6,958 bases of DNA from Cuspidothrix sp046080125 (GCA_046080125.1 JBJTTJ010000056.1:1-6958), one strand, 5' to 3'. Positions 1-6,506 are shown, counted from the first letter of the stretch. The notes: generated by a model from the sequence alone, not told the origin. Numbers and translations are program-made.

Positions 1-3000
1 CCTATATCTAAACGCAATTTGTTAATCGCTGTTTGTAGAGATTCTTCGGTTTTGAGTTGGTTGAGTTGTTCTAGTTTGGCTACAGCAATTTGGCGATCGC
101 GCTCTATCTCTAACCGTTGTTTATTCAGTTGGGCTTTAACAGCATCATCAATCAGATATTGACGGTTATTAGCAAGATCCTGTTCTAATTTGGCTTGGGA
201 TAGATTCAGTTTTTCAACAGATAATAATTGAGTTTGGGTTTGTTCTGTCCAATTTCGCAATTGAGAAAGGGCATCAACTCGGAATTGAGCGATCGCTAAT
301 TCTTCTTGTTTAGCATTAATTTGCTCTTGGTTATTGCCAATACTTAGTTTTAAATCTGCTAATTCTTTCGCCGCAAGAGTTTCTTGTTGTTTGAGAAGAT
401 TTAATTGACTTTCAGCCAGAGTACGGAGTTGGGTAAATTGGGCTGCTTGTTTTTCTGCTTCTGCTTTCAGTTGCCGATATTCCAGCATTTTATTGTAAGC
501 ATTAGCCGCAATTTGCCGATCTTCAGGGCGAGCAATGCCTTTAACACACCATCCCCCCTTATCACTGGCTAAATCCTGATAGTCCCGGTAGATAATTTCA
601 TAGGTCGCTGCCATGTCATTATTACGCACAGCTTGCAATAGTTTGGCCGCTTCCTGACTACCAGCGTCGGTGGCTTTTTTGAGAATATCGTTAACTTGGG
701 GGCTTAAAGTATTCAGTTCCAGTTGTTTTTGAGTGGCTTTGAGGGTGTTATTTTCTTTGAGTTCGGTAATTGCCAGTATGTCTTCGAGGATCTGCTGTTT
801 ATCTTTGATAGCACTGAGATATTTATCATTTTGCAGCAGCAAAGAAGCTTGCACGTCATCCATGAGGGCAGTCAGGGCATTACTACTGGCTTCCGCTTGT
901 TCTGCTAATTTTTGCACTTCCGCAAGGGTGGCACGGGTGTCGGTAAGGAGTTTTTCTAAACTGGAGGTGTCTTTGTCAGGATTTTCTAAATAGGCATCCA
1001 GCAGTTGATACTGGGTGTCAATGACTTGTTTTTGAGTATTGAGGAGAGTTTGTTTTTGGACAAATGTGGTTTGTTGGGCAATGAGAACTACTTGTTTTTG
1101 AGTCAGCAAATCAATGGATTGATTTAAAAGGGCTTGTTGAGTCAGGAGATTCGTTTGTGCATTACCAGAAGCCGTAGTTAGTTGTTTAGTAATAGCATCT
1201 CTTTGGGTTTTGAGTTGAGTAATTAGAGCATCTGCTTGGGTAATTTCGTCGTTCAAGAGAGTGCTTTGTTGTGTCACCCAGTCTTTAACGTCGTTCATTT
1301 CCCTCAGAAGTTGTTGTCCTTGAACTTGGAGGTCAGTCCGACGGATGAGAACATCATTAAGAGCAGTTTGATACTCTTGTTTGCTCTTTGTATATTCTGT
1401 CCATTCTTTGGTGACATTATTTTTAGCGGTTTCTGCGTCTTTAATGGCCTTTTGTAGTTGAGGTTGTAAGGTGGCCAGCAGTTTTTCCCAGTCAGCTATT
1501 TGTTGTTGTTTATCGCCGTTGAGTTGCCGTTTAGCGTCTAATTGGTTGAGAAGGGTGGTAAGTTGAGCTTGGGTAAGGGCGGTTTGGTCAGCTATGCTAC
1601 TAGCATTTTGCCATTGTTTAAGGATATCACTGGTGGTATTTTGTTGGTTGGTATTAGTTTCTATACCTTTGAAGAGGTTAGCGGCCTGTTCTCTCAAAGA
1701 TGCCGCTTGTTGGGTATAAGTATCCCAAATAATCCAATTATGATCTACGTGAGTAACGGTAATAGTTTTATTTTTACCTGAGCGTGCTTTTACTTGTCTT
1801 TCTTCTGTCCAAGTGGGTCCAGATTTACGGCTAAGTTGCCAATTGGTAGCTGCTTCTTGTTCATACCAAGCAGCTTGAGATAGTGCAGCAGCAGCTTGGG
1901 CTTGTTTTTGGGTGATGCTGGCTTTGAGTTGGGCGATTTGTTGTTGAGATTGGTCAATTTCTTTGGTGATTTGAGTTTGCAGATTAGCAAGAGTTGTAGC
2001 TTGGTTGAGTTCGGGGAAGTATTTGTCACGGTTTGCTTGCAGTCCATCCTGAGCTTCTTTTTTAATGGTTGCTTCACTATCACCGTTAGAAGTCCAAACA
2101 TGAACATATCCGTTTCCAGAATTAACTAGATGGGTTAAATCGTTTTTACCATCTCCGTTAAAATCTCCTAGCCTAAAATTAAAGTTATTATTATTTACTT
2201 GATAGCTAGGATTGGGAACAAAAGCTGGACTAATATCAAAAGTTCCATCTCCTTTTGAGTTCCAAAGATGAACATATCCATTGCCAGAACTAACTAAATG
2301 GATGAGATCAGTTTTGCCATCTCCATCAAAATCACCTGTTTTGAAATTAAAGTTATTATTGCTTACATTGTAGTCAGGATTAGGAGTAAATGGAGATTTA
2401 ACATCAAAAGTTCCATCTCCTTTTGACAACCAAACATGAACATATCCTTTACCACCATTATTGACAAAATGAATTAAATCAGTTTTGCCATCTCCATTAA
2501 AATCACCTGTTTTGAAATTAAAATTATTGTTGCTTACATTATAACCAGCAGCAGGAGTAAAGGCAGCTTTTACATCAAAAGTACCATCACCTTTAGAATT
2601 CCAAACATGAACATATCCATTACCAATATTAACAAAATGAATTAAATCAGTTTTTCCATCTCCATTAAAATCTCCCGTTTGATAGTTAAAATTATTGTTG
2701 CTTACTTGATAACTAGGAGGAGTAAAGGCAGATTTAACATCGAAAGTTCCATCAATGCTAGGTAAAGGTTTTGTTGAAGATGTTAGTCTCTTCTCTCTGA
2801 CATTGAAAATATTTAATGAATCTTGTAAATAGGACTGTACCTTATCTGAATTTTGTTCAGATTGTAAGGTTAAGTGAGCAGTTTCTAACCGTAGAGTTTG
2901 TAAATCAGCAATACCTTTTTGTTGATTAGCTTTTTTAAGACTATCTATCTGTTCCTGTTGTTTTTTAGCAACATTGGAAAGTGCAACAATCACCCCATTA

Positions 3001-5402
3001 CTAGCAAATCCAACGATATCAGAAAAACCATCTCCATTAACATCAGCTAAAAAGCGAGGTACTGCATTTTGGCTAGTCCACGTTTGATTAATCCCAAAGC
3101 CTTGATAAACAAATATTGCTGGATTAAAAGTGCCATCACCTTTAGCTAAAGCAGGCCAAACGCCACCACTAGCAAAACCAACAATATCAGCTTTTCCATC
3201 TCCATTCACATCAGCTAAAAACCGAGGCACACCGTCTTGATTAGCCCAAGTGTGATTAATCCCAAAACCATCGTAAGCAAATTTGGCTGGATTAAAAGTA
3301 CCATCACCTTTAGCTAAAGCAGTCCAAACTCCACCACTAGCAAAACCAACAATATCAGCTTTTCCATCTCCATTGACATCTGCTAAAAACCGAGGATAAC
3401 TATTCTGATTAGCCCAAGTATGATTAGTTCCAAAACCATCGTAAGTAAGTTTAGCTGGATTAAAAGTATCAACTCCATAGATTTTAGTTTTTACATCATC
3501 AAAAGAGATATTCTGTGTGGCTAAAATATCATTCTGTTTCTGCTGAATATACTTTTGTAAATTTGTTTCAATCAGTTGTTCTTGTTTATCATTCGGCAAG
3601 TCTAACTGATTGGGTATATCTGCGATTTTATTAGAAACTTCTTGAGAAAGTTCATTAATTAACTTAACGTTCAGTGCAGTATTATTTTTATTTGTGGCAT
3701 ACTCTTTTTCATACTGAGTTAAATTCTGAAGATGCTGTAACTTCCCTGCAATTTCCTCTCCTTGCTGGACTGATTTTTTCTGAAGTTCAATCGCTTCTCC
3801 TAAATCATCGACAGTTTTGGTTAAAGCATCTCTATATTTAACCTGTGTATCCTGAATGGCAATGGCTTCATCTAACTGAATTTGATTCAGAGAATAATTA
3901 ATATCAGGTGTAGCCAGATTTTTCTCAATATAATCCGCTAATTGATTAAACGAAATCAGATTATTCTGAAATAAATCACTAATATCAACGGTTAATTTGT
4001 GATTTGTTTTTAAATTCTCAACCCAAATATCACTTAATGCTTTAGCTTGCTCTATCAATTGAGGAAGTAAGTCCGCATAACTTTGAATTGTATTAACCTT
4101 TATGGCATTATTAACGGCATTTTCCGCCGCTAGTTGAGAATTGAAAGACTGTAATCTTTGCTGAGTAACATCTAATTCTTGTAGAGCTAATAATTGATAA
4201 TGTTGTTTTAATTGCTCTAATTTTTCTTGCTGAATACTAATATCTTGCTTTAATCCCTTGAGGGTATCAGCAGATTGATTAGATTTAGCTAATTGTGCTT
4301 GTAATATGGTAATTTTTGCAGTGGTTTTCGTAATTAGATCTTGCAACAAATCTAAAGATACATCAGTCCCTAATAAATCCTGATTATCTTTAACAAAATC
4401 ATTTAAGTTTTGCTGTGCAGAGGTTTTATCAGTTTTTAATTTATCGGCAACAGCTTGAGCATCATTTACACGCTGAGTAGTTGCCTGTACTGTTTTTTCT
4501 TGAGTGGGAATCTCGGTTTTTTCTAATTGTTGTAAATCAGTTTTTGCTTGAGATATTTGTAATTCAATTAAGGCCAAATCTTTACTAAATTCTGTATTGT
4601 TGAGGGAAAGTAGAGTCTTTTTAGCTTCTAAATCATGATAATAAAGCCAAAGTTGATTTGTTTTACTTTCCCGAGTAGCTTGTAAAACAGACAAGTTTTT
4701 ATTGAAACTATCAAATTGAGTTTGTAATCCATTAACTTTCTGTTTTAATTGATTTGCTTGTTGTTGATATCCATCCCGCAGTTTTACTTGTTCTGTATCT
4801 GTTATCCATCCCCAAATATCCTTAGTTTTGCCACTTTTACCTCTTTCCTGTCCAACTACTCCCCATCTTTGCACATATTGATTATGATAATTAGCTTGAT
4901 TTTGAGCAGTATTATACTGTTGAGTAAGTTGGTTATAATTAGCAACTAATCCCAGTCCGTCTTGAATTTGCTGCTTAATTTGAGTGATTTCTGTTTCAGT
5001 TTTGGTAATATTATTTTTCAGGGTGTCTATTTGCGTCTTAATCTCAGCCTTTTGTCCATCAGAGTTTTTGTTAATTAGTTCTTTTTTAGTGCTTAAATTT
5101 TTTAGAGAGTTATTTAATTCAGACTGTTGTTTTTTAAGTTCTAACAGTCGCTCTTGTTCTATATTTTTATGACTGGTTACTAAAGTTAATTCTTCATTAG
5201 CTAGTTGTAAATTCGCATTAACAGTATCAACTTGATTATTCAGTTGCTTATATTTATTGGCTGCATTTGTGATACCTTGATCAATTTTTGCTTGTAAAGA
5301 TGTGATAATTGTACCATTAGTTAATAATCCTAATGCTGCGAGTGATTTGGTTAAGTTATTTTGAGATTGGGTTAATAAATCAATTGCTAATTTGGTATTC
5401 AT
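1..5402 (-). CDS. Giant coiled-coil protein with a split seven-repeat FG-GAP/VCBS region (partial, C-terminus off the left edge)
   Basis: The reading frame is open from ATG at 5402-5400 to the window edge: 1800 complete codons plus two bases, with no stop on full hand translation. The start is well fixed: CAGGAG lies six bases upstream, and an in-frame TAA sits at 5423-5421. Visible domain order: N-terminal leader without a clear signal peptide (residues 1-36); Gln/Asn/Leu/Lys-rich helical arm (about 37-640) with a Trp-rich break near 177-221; three FG-GAP/VCBS-like repeats (646-813); helical insertion (814-883); four more repeats (884-1108); second helical arm (1112 to at least 1800) with a related Trp-rich break at 1179-1241. 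FG-GAP repeats are known from integrin-type beta-propellers and many bacterial surface proteins, where DxNGDGxxD loops bind calcium. Only one Cys (residue 1619) and five Met are visible. I infer an exported or surface structural protein. SMC-like or RecN-like ATPase is unlikely, as no Walker A motif is seen. The actual function is unknown. Confidence 0.9.
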   Translation of the reverse strand, partial: MNTKLAIDLLTQSQNNLTKSLAALGLLTNGTIITSLQAKIDQGITNAANKYKQLNNQVDTVNANLQLANEELTLVTSHKNIEQERLLELKKQQSELNNSLKNLSTKKELINKNSDGQKAEIKTQIDTLKNNITKTETEITQIKQQIQDGLGLVANYNQLTQQYNTAQNQANYHNQYVQRWGVVGQERGKSGKTKDIWGWITDTEQVKLRDGYQQQANQLKQKVNGLQTQFDSFNKNLSVLQATRESKTNQLWLYYHDLEAKKTLLSLNNTEFSKDLALIELQISQAKTDLQQLEKTEIPTQEKTVQATTQRVNDAQAVADKLKTDKTSAQQNLNDFVKDNQDLLGTDVSLDLLQDLITKTTAKITILQAQLAKSNQSADTLKGLKQDISIQQEKLEQLKQHYQLLALQELDVTQQRLQSFNSQLAAENAVNNAIKVNTIQSYADLLPQLIEQAKALSDIWVENLKTNHKLTVDISDLFQNNLISFNQLADYIEKNLATPDINYSLNQIQLDEAIAIQDTQVKYRDALTKTVDDLGEAIELQKKSVQQGEEIAGKLQHLQNLTQYEKEYATNKNNTALNVKLINELSQEVSNKIADIPNQLDLPNDKQEQLIETNLQKYIQQKQNDILATQNISFDDVKTKIYGVDTFNPAKLTYDGFGTNHTWANQNSYPRFLADVNGDGKADIVGFASGGVWTALAKGDGTFNPAKFAYDGFGINHTWANQDGVPRFLADVNGDGKADIVGFASGGVWPALAKGDGTFNPAIFVYQGFGINQTWTSQNAVPRFLADVNGDGFSDIVGFASNGVIVALSNVAKKQQEQIDSLKKANQQKGIADLQTLRLETAHLTLQSEQNSDKVQSYLQDSLNIFNVREKRLTSSTKPLPSIDGTFDVKSAFTPPSYQVSNNNFNYQTGDFNGDGKTDLIHFVNIGNGYVHVWNSKGDGTFDVKAAFTPAAGYNVSNNNFNFKTGDFNGDGKTDLIHFVNNGGKGYVHVWLSKGDGTFDVKSPFTPNPDYNVSNNNFNFKTGDFDGDGKTDLIHLVSSGNGYVHLWNSKGDGTFDISPAFVPNPSYQVNNNNFNFRLGDFNGDGKNDLTHLVNSGNGYVHVWTSNGDSEATIKKEAQDGLQANRDKYFPELNQATTLANLQTQITKEIDQSQQQIAQLKASITQKQAQAAAALSQAAWYEQEAATNWQLSRKSGPTWTEERQVKARSGKNKTITVTHVDHNWIIWDTYTQQAASLREQAANLFKGIETNTNQQNTTSDILKQWQNASSIADQTALTQAQLTTLLNQLDAKRQLNGDKQQQIADWEKLLATLQPQLQKAIKDAETAKNNVTKEWTEYTKSKQEYQTALNDVLIRRTDLQVQGQQLLREMNDVKDWVTQQSTLLNDEITQADALITQLKTQRDAITKQLTTASGNAQTNLLTQQALLNQSIDLLTQKQVVLIAQQTTFVQKQTLLNTQKQVIDTQYQLLDAYLENPDKDTSSLEKLLTDTRATLAEVQKLAEQAEASSNALTALMDDVQASLLLQNDKYLSAIKDKQQILEDILAITELKENNTLKATQKQLELNTLSPQVNDILKKATDAGSQEAAKLLQAVRNNDMAATYEIIYRDYQDLASDKGGWCVKGIARPEDRQIAANAYNKMLEYRQLKAEAEKQAAQFTQLRTLAESQLNLLKQQETLAAKELADLKLSIGNNQEQINAKQEELAIAQFRVDALSQLRNWTEQTQTQLLSVEKLNLSQAKLEQDLANNRQYLIDDAVKAQLNKQRLEIERDRQIAVAKLEQLNQLKTEESLQTAINKLRLDI
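93..100. repeat. HIP1 octamer GCGATCGC
   Basis: Perfect palindromic HIP1 site inside the C-terminal arm coding region; a lineage marker of cyanobacterial genomes. Confidence 0.9.
289..296. repeat. HIP1 octamer GCGATCGC
   Basis: Second perfect HIP1 site. It is the last one before a stretch of about 6 kb without any. Confidence 0.9.
1680..1868 (-). other. Trp-rich module 2 in the C-terminal arm
   Basis: Residues 1179-1241 hold W1179, W1188, W1198, a RxSGKNKT segment, a His/Asp/Trp cluster (THVDHNWIIWD) and then TYTQQAASLREQAA. This matches the order of features in module 1: SGKxK, Trp, D-x-Y-x-QQA-x-x-L-[KR]. This copy is about 20 residues longer. It looks like a conserved non-helical tip between two helices and may be a binding surface. 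No family name is known to me. Confidence 0.5.
2079..2753 (-). repeat. FG-GAP/VCBS-like repeats, type B (four units of 55-57 residues)
   Basis: Residues 884-1108 hold four tandem units starting at D884, D939, D996 and D1052. The unit consensus is DGTFDVKxAFTP, then YxVSNNNFNFKTGDFNGDGK, TDLIHFVN and GYVHVWNSKG. The loop D-F-N/D-G-D-G-K-x-D starts at D911, D967, D1024 and D1080. The type B pattern (HFV, GYVHVW) differs clearly from type A (GFAS, GGVW). Together with the three A units this makes seven, the usual blade number of an FG-GAP propeller. The DNA units are highly similar to one another, which suggests expansion by duplication. Confidence 0.9.
2754..2963 (-). other. Helical insertion splitting the FG-GAP repeat set
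   Basis: Residues 814-883, beginning KKQQEQIDSLKKANQQKG, carry Gln/Leu/Lys/Glu-rich helical sequence like that of the arms and end in a Ser/Thr/Pro linker (TSSTKPLPSI). The preceding repeat stops at ALSN, where its siblings have ALAKGDGTF, and the next repeat resumes with DGTF. The insertion therefore replaces the inter-repeat loop and leaves both repeat groups intact. Distances between DxNGDG loops are 56, 56, 124, 56, 57 and 56 residues, so the inserted length is about 68. Confidence 0.75.
2964..3467 (-). repeat. FG-GAP/VCBS-like repeats, type A (three units of 56 residues)
   Basis: Residues 646-701, 702-757 and 758-813 are three head-to-tail units of 56 codons (168 bp). The unit consensus is TFNPAK, then GFGxNxTW, PRFLADVNGDGKADIVGFAS and GGVWxALAKGDG. 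The calcium-type loop D-V-N-G-D-G-x-x-D starts at D675, D731 and D787. Units one and two are nearly identical in DNA: 3289-3395 and 3121-3227 differ at 5 of 107 bases. The third unit is more diverged and loses the KGDG ending where the helical insertion begins. In known families each such repeat forms one beta-propeller blade. Confidence 0.88.
3483..5294 (-). other. N-terminal helical (coiled-coil) arm of the giant protein
   Basis: Residues about 37-640 are dominated by Gln, Leu, Lys, Glu, Asn, Thr and Ala, with almost no Pro, Gly or Cys over long stretches, for example ELKKQQSELNNSLKNLSTKK near residues 88-107. Hydrophobic residues, mainly Leu and Ile, recur every three to four positions, as in coiled coils. 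Breaks with Gly, Pro or Trp occur around residues 177-206, near a Pro-bearing linker (EIPTQ, about residue 300) and around residues 415-465, so it is probably several helices packed back to back. A coiled-coil predictor and a structure model would settle the boundaries. The arm is noticeably poorer in G+C than the C-terminal arm. Confidence 0.7.
4740..4874 (-). other. Trp-rich module 1 in the N-terminal arm
   Basis: Residues 177-221 interrupt the helical pattern with a Gly/Lys/Trp-rich segment (W180, GKSGKTKD at 188-195, W197, W199) and then return to helix through DGYQQQANQLKQ. A second segment in the C-terminal arm (1680-1868) shares the order SGKxK, Trp, D-x-Y-x-QQA-x-x-L. It reads like the exposed tip of a helical hairpin. 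The GK repeats resemble a P-loop at first glance, but the Gly or Ala five residues upstream of GKS/GKT is missing. Confidence 0.5.
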
Positions 5403-5408
5403 GGTTAA

Positions 5409-5414
5409 CTCCTG
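5409..5414 (-). promoter_or_regulatory. Ribosome binding site of the giant gene
   Basis: CAGGAG on the minus strand, six bases before the ATG at 5402. It is the only strong Shine-Dalgarno match ahead of any gene start in the window and decides the start. Confidence 0.8.
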
Positions 5415-5443
5415 ATAATTTTAAATTTTGTTAATTAAATTTC

Positions 5444-5520
5444 GTAGGTTGGGTTGACGCTAGGAAATCCAAGATTATTAAAGTTGCTGTTGGATTGCGC
5501 TGTTGCTTAACCCAAGCTAC
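5444..5520. repeat. Hairpin-forming dispersed inverted repeat of cyanobacterial type
   Basis: GTAGGTTGGGTT at 5444-5455 is complementary to AACCCAAGCTAC at 5509-5520 with one mismatch. A second inner stem pairs ATCCAA (5467-5472) with TTGGAT (5490-5495). The GTAGGTTGGGTT/AACCCAACCTAC pair is a familiar intergenic repeat in many cyanobacterial genomes. It lies between the GNAT gene stop and the giant gene start, in the untranslated leader if the two are co-transcribed. It could act as a partial terminator, an mRNA stability element or simply a non-autonomous mobile remnant. Confidence 0.7.
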
Positions 5521-5532
5521 TTTTAATAATTG

Positions 5533-6480
5533 TCATTCAAAAATATATTTACCATCCTCATCACGTTTGAGAGATAATTCTCCATTTTCATAGTTATACA
5601 CTGGTAACTTAAATTTAGGGATGCCATTTATCTCTATGATTTTTCCTTTTTCATCCCATAATAAAGGGGTTAATACTAAATTTCCTGATTCATCAAATAC
5701 CCATGCTTGAGTTTGGGGATCTCTAACTGGTATGGGATAAATAGGTAAGCCGCGAGAAGTTTTTAAAATCCTGCCATTTTCATCTTTTAGAGGTTCTAAA
5801 TATATAGTTTCTCCTGCTAAATTATGCATAATTTCGTTAGTAAGTGGATCTTTAAGAGGAATGGCTTCTGGTTGAGAAATGTCTATTTGCTGAAGTTCTT
5901 GATAATAGGGATGTAAGCTTGGTAAATTCGTTTCATTAATTTCATAATGTTTAGTATATTGAACAGCAGATTTAGTAAAACCTGTTTTTTCCAATAAAGC
6001 ATGAACTCCCGTTTGATCTTTGGATACTAATACATCAATGTCGGTAATTTTGAAAGATTCTGCTTTCTTGGTTGCTGCATCAATTAATAGTTCAATTGTT
6101 TCTCGTTTGCGATGACTTTCCTGTACATATAACCCCAATACTGCACCAACGCGGCGAGGTTTAAAAGGATTGTCTAATATCTCGAAATCCGACGGTAAAT
6201 CTGGCGGTGGTGCTTCATCATAAAGATAGATAGAAATGAATCCAACTAACTCTTTCTCATACTCCAAAACAAAGCAAAAAGATAGGGGTTTTGTTAATTG
6301 ATAAGCTACATATCGCTCATAATCAAAATCGCGTATTAGTGGCATTGAGAGGGGGTCAGCGATCGCTCGCGCTTCCGCAAAAGCTTTCCATAAAGGAGCG
6401 ATCGCATTTGTATCTTCTGATGTTGCAATTCGTTGAATGTATGTCATATTTAATCCAAAATAATTCAGGTTAGAATTCAT
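5533..6480 (-). CDS. GNAT-fold N-acyltransferase with a C-terminal DExG-turn repeat tail
   Basis: The product is 315 residues. Residues 13-180 read as a GNAT domain: IQRIATSEDTNAIAPLWKAF near the start (typical first strand and helix), LVGFISIYLY (79-87), a motif A strand and helix (GAVLGLYVQESHRKRETIEL, 112-131) and a motif B ending ALLEKTGF (161-168). Where active enzymes have R-x-x-G-x-G/A for acetyl-CoA pyrophosphate, this has R124-K-R-E127-T-I129, so both glycines are gone. Activity or donor may therefore differ. Residues 225-315 are not GNAT: they contain five turns of the form [DY]-E-x-G (G236, G266, G279, G300, G310) separated by beta-like segments. Met12 (ATG at 6447) is an equally plausible start, since GNAT homology begins there and neither start has a good ribosome site. 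The gene lies 26 bases after the small hydrophobic ORF and 130 bases before the giant gene, so co-transcription is likely. The substrate is unknown; the giant protein is one candidate. Confidence 0.82.
   Translation of the reverse strand: MNSNLNYFGLNMTYIQRIATSEDTNAIAPLWKAFAEARAIADPLSMPLIRDFDYERYVAYQLTKPLSFCFVLEYEKELVGFISIYLYDEAPPPDLPSDFEILDNPFKPRRVGAVLGLYVQESHRKRETIELLIDAATKKAESFKITDIDVLVSKDQTGVHALLEKTGFTKSAVQYTKHYEINETNLPSLHPYYQELQQIDISQPEAIPLKDPLTNEIMHNLAGETIYLEPLKDENGRILKTSRGLPIYPIPVRDPQTQAWVFDESGNLVLTPLLWDEKGKIIEINGIPKFKLPVYNYENGELSLKRDEDGKYIFE
5536..5808 (-). repeat. DExG beta-turn repeat tail of the GNAT protein
   Basis: Residues 225-315 carry KDENGRI, FDESGNL, WDEKGKI, YENGELS and DEDGKYI, spaced irregularly by 10 to 30 residues and separated by Pro- and Tyr-rich strands (GLPIYPIPVRD, KFKLPVYNY). 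The pattern resembles short beta-hairpin repeats that form an elongated sheet. It probably serves for binding a partner or surface rather than for catalysis. Confidence 0.55.
6359..6366. repeat. HIP1 octamer GCGATCGC
   Basis: Perfect HIP1 site within the 5' part of the GNAT gene, encoding part of the ARAIAD segment. Confidence 0.9.
6398..6405. repeat. HIP1 octamer GCGATCGC
   Basis: Perfect HIP1 site 39 bases from the preceding one, in the codons for NAIAP of the GNAT domain. Confidence 0.9.
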
Positions 6481-6506
6481 GGTGTTATATATTATTTTTG
6501 GGTTAG

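Larger units (their letters stand above)
3..2069 (-). other. C-terminal helical (coiled-coil) arm of the giant protein, continuing off the window
   Basis: Residues 1112-1800 return to Gln/Leu/Thr/Ala/Lys-rich helical sequence, with runs such as LLTQKQVVLIAQQTTFVQKQ (about 1413-1432). A less repetitive stretch near residues 1597-1645 holds the only visible Cys (C1619, in GGWCVKGIARPEDRQIA). The arm uses more G- and C-ending codons than the N-terminal arm. At the left edge it is still helical (LQTAINKLRLDI), so the protein continues well beyond the window. Confidence 0.7.

Noticed and set aside
723..2129. Plus-strand ORFs of 61 to 86 codons (723-908, 733-993, 1236-1457, 1542-1781, 1896-2129) and the minus-strand 1790-2107 ORF
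   Set aside because: All overlap the giant gene in other frames. Their Phe/Leu/Ser-rich or Lys/Pro/Asn-rich composition mirrors the codon use of the true frame, and none has a ribosome site or recognisable domain.
2079..3467. Regularly spaced DNA repeats that could suggest a CRISPR array or satellite
   Set aside because: The period is 168 bp, an exact multiple of three. The repeats are translated in frame and are explained by FG-GAP-like protein repeats.
4815..4850. Possible Walker A motif (GQERGKSGKT, residues 184-193)
   Set aside because: The consensus needs Gly or Ala five residues before GK[ST]. Those positions are Val183 and Glu186, and no strand-loop-helix context or Walker B is visible.
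4749..5172. Hydrophobic plus-strand ORFs at 4749-4949 and 4984-5172 resembling membrane proteins
   Set aside because: They are antisense shadows of the coiled-coil arm: Lys, Asn and Glu codons read in reverse give Phe, Leu, Ile and Ser.
6291..6473. Plus-strand 60-codon ORF
   Set aside because: It lies wholly antisense to the GNAT gene and has no independent support.
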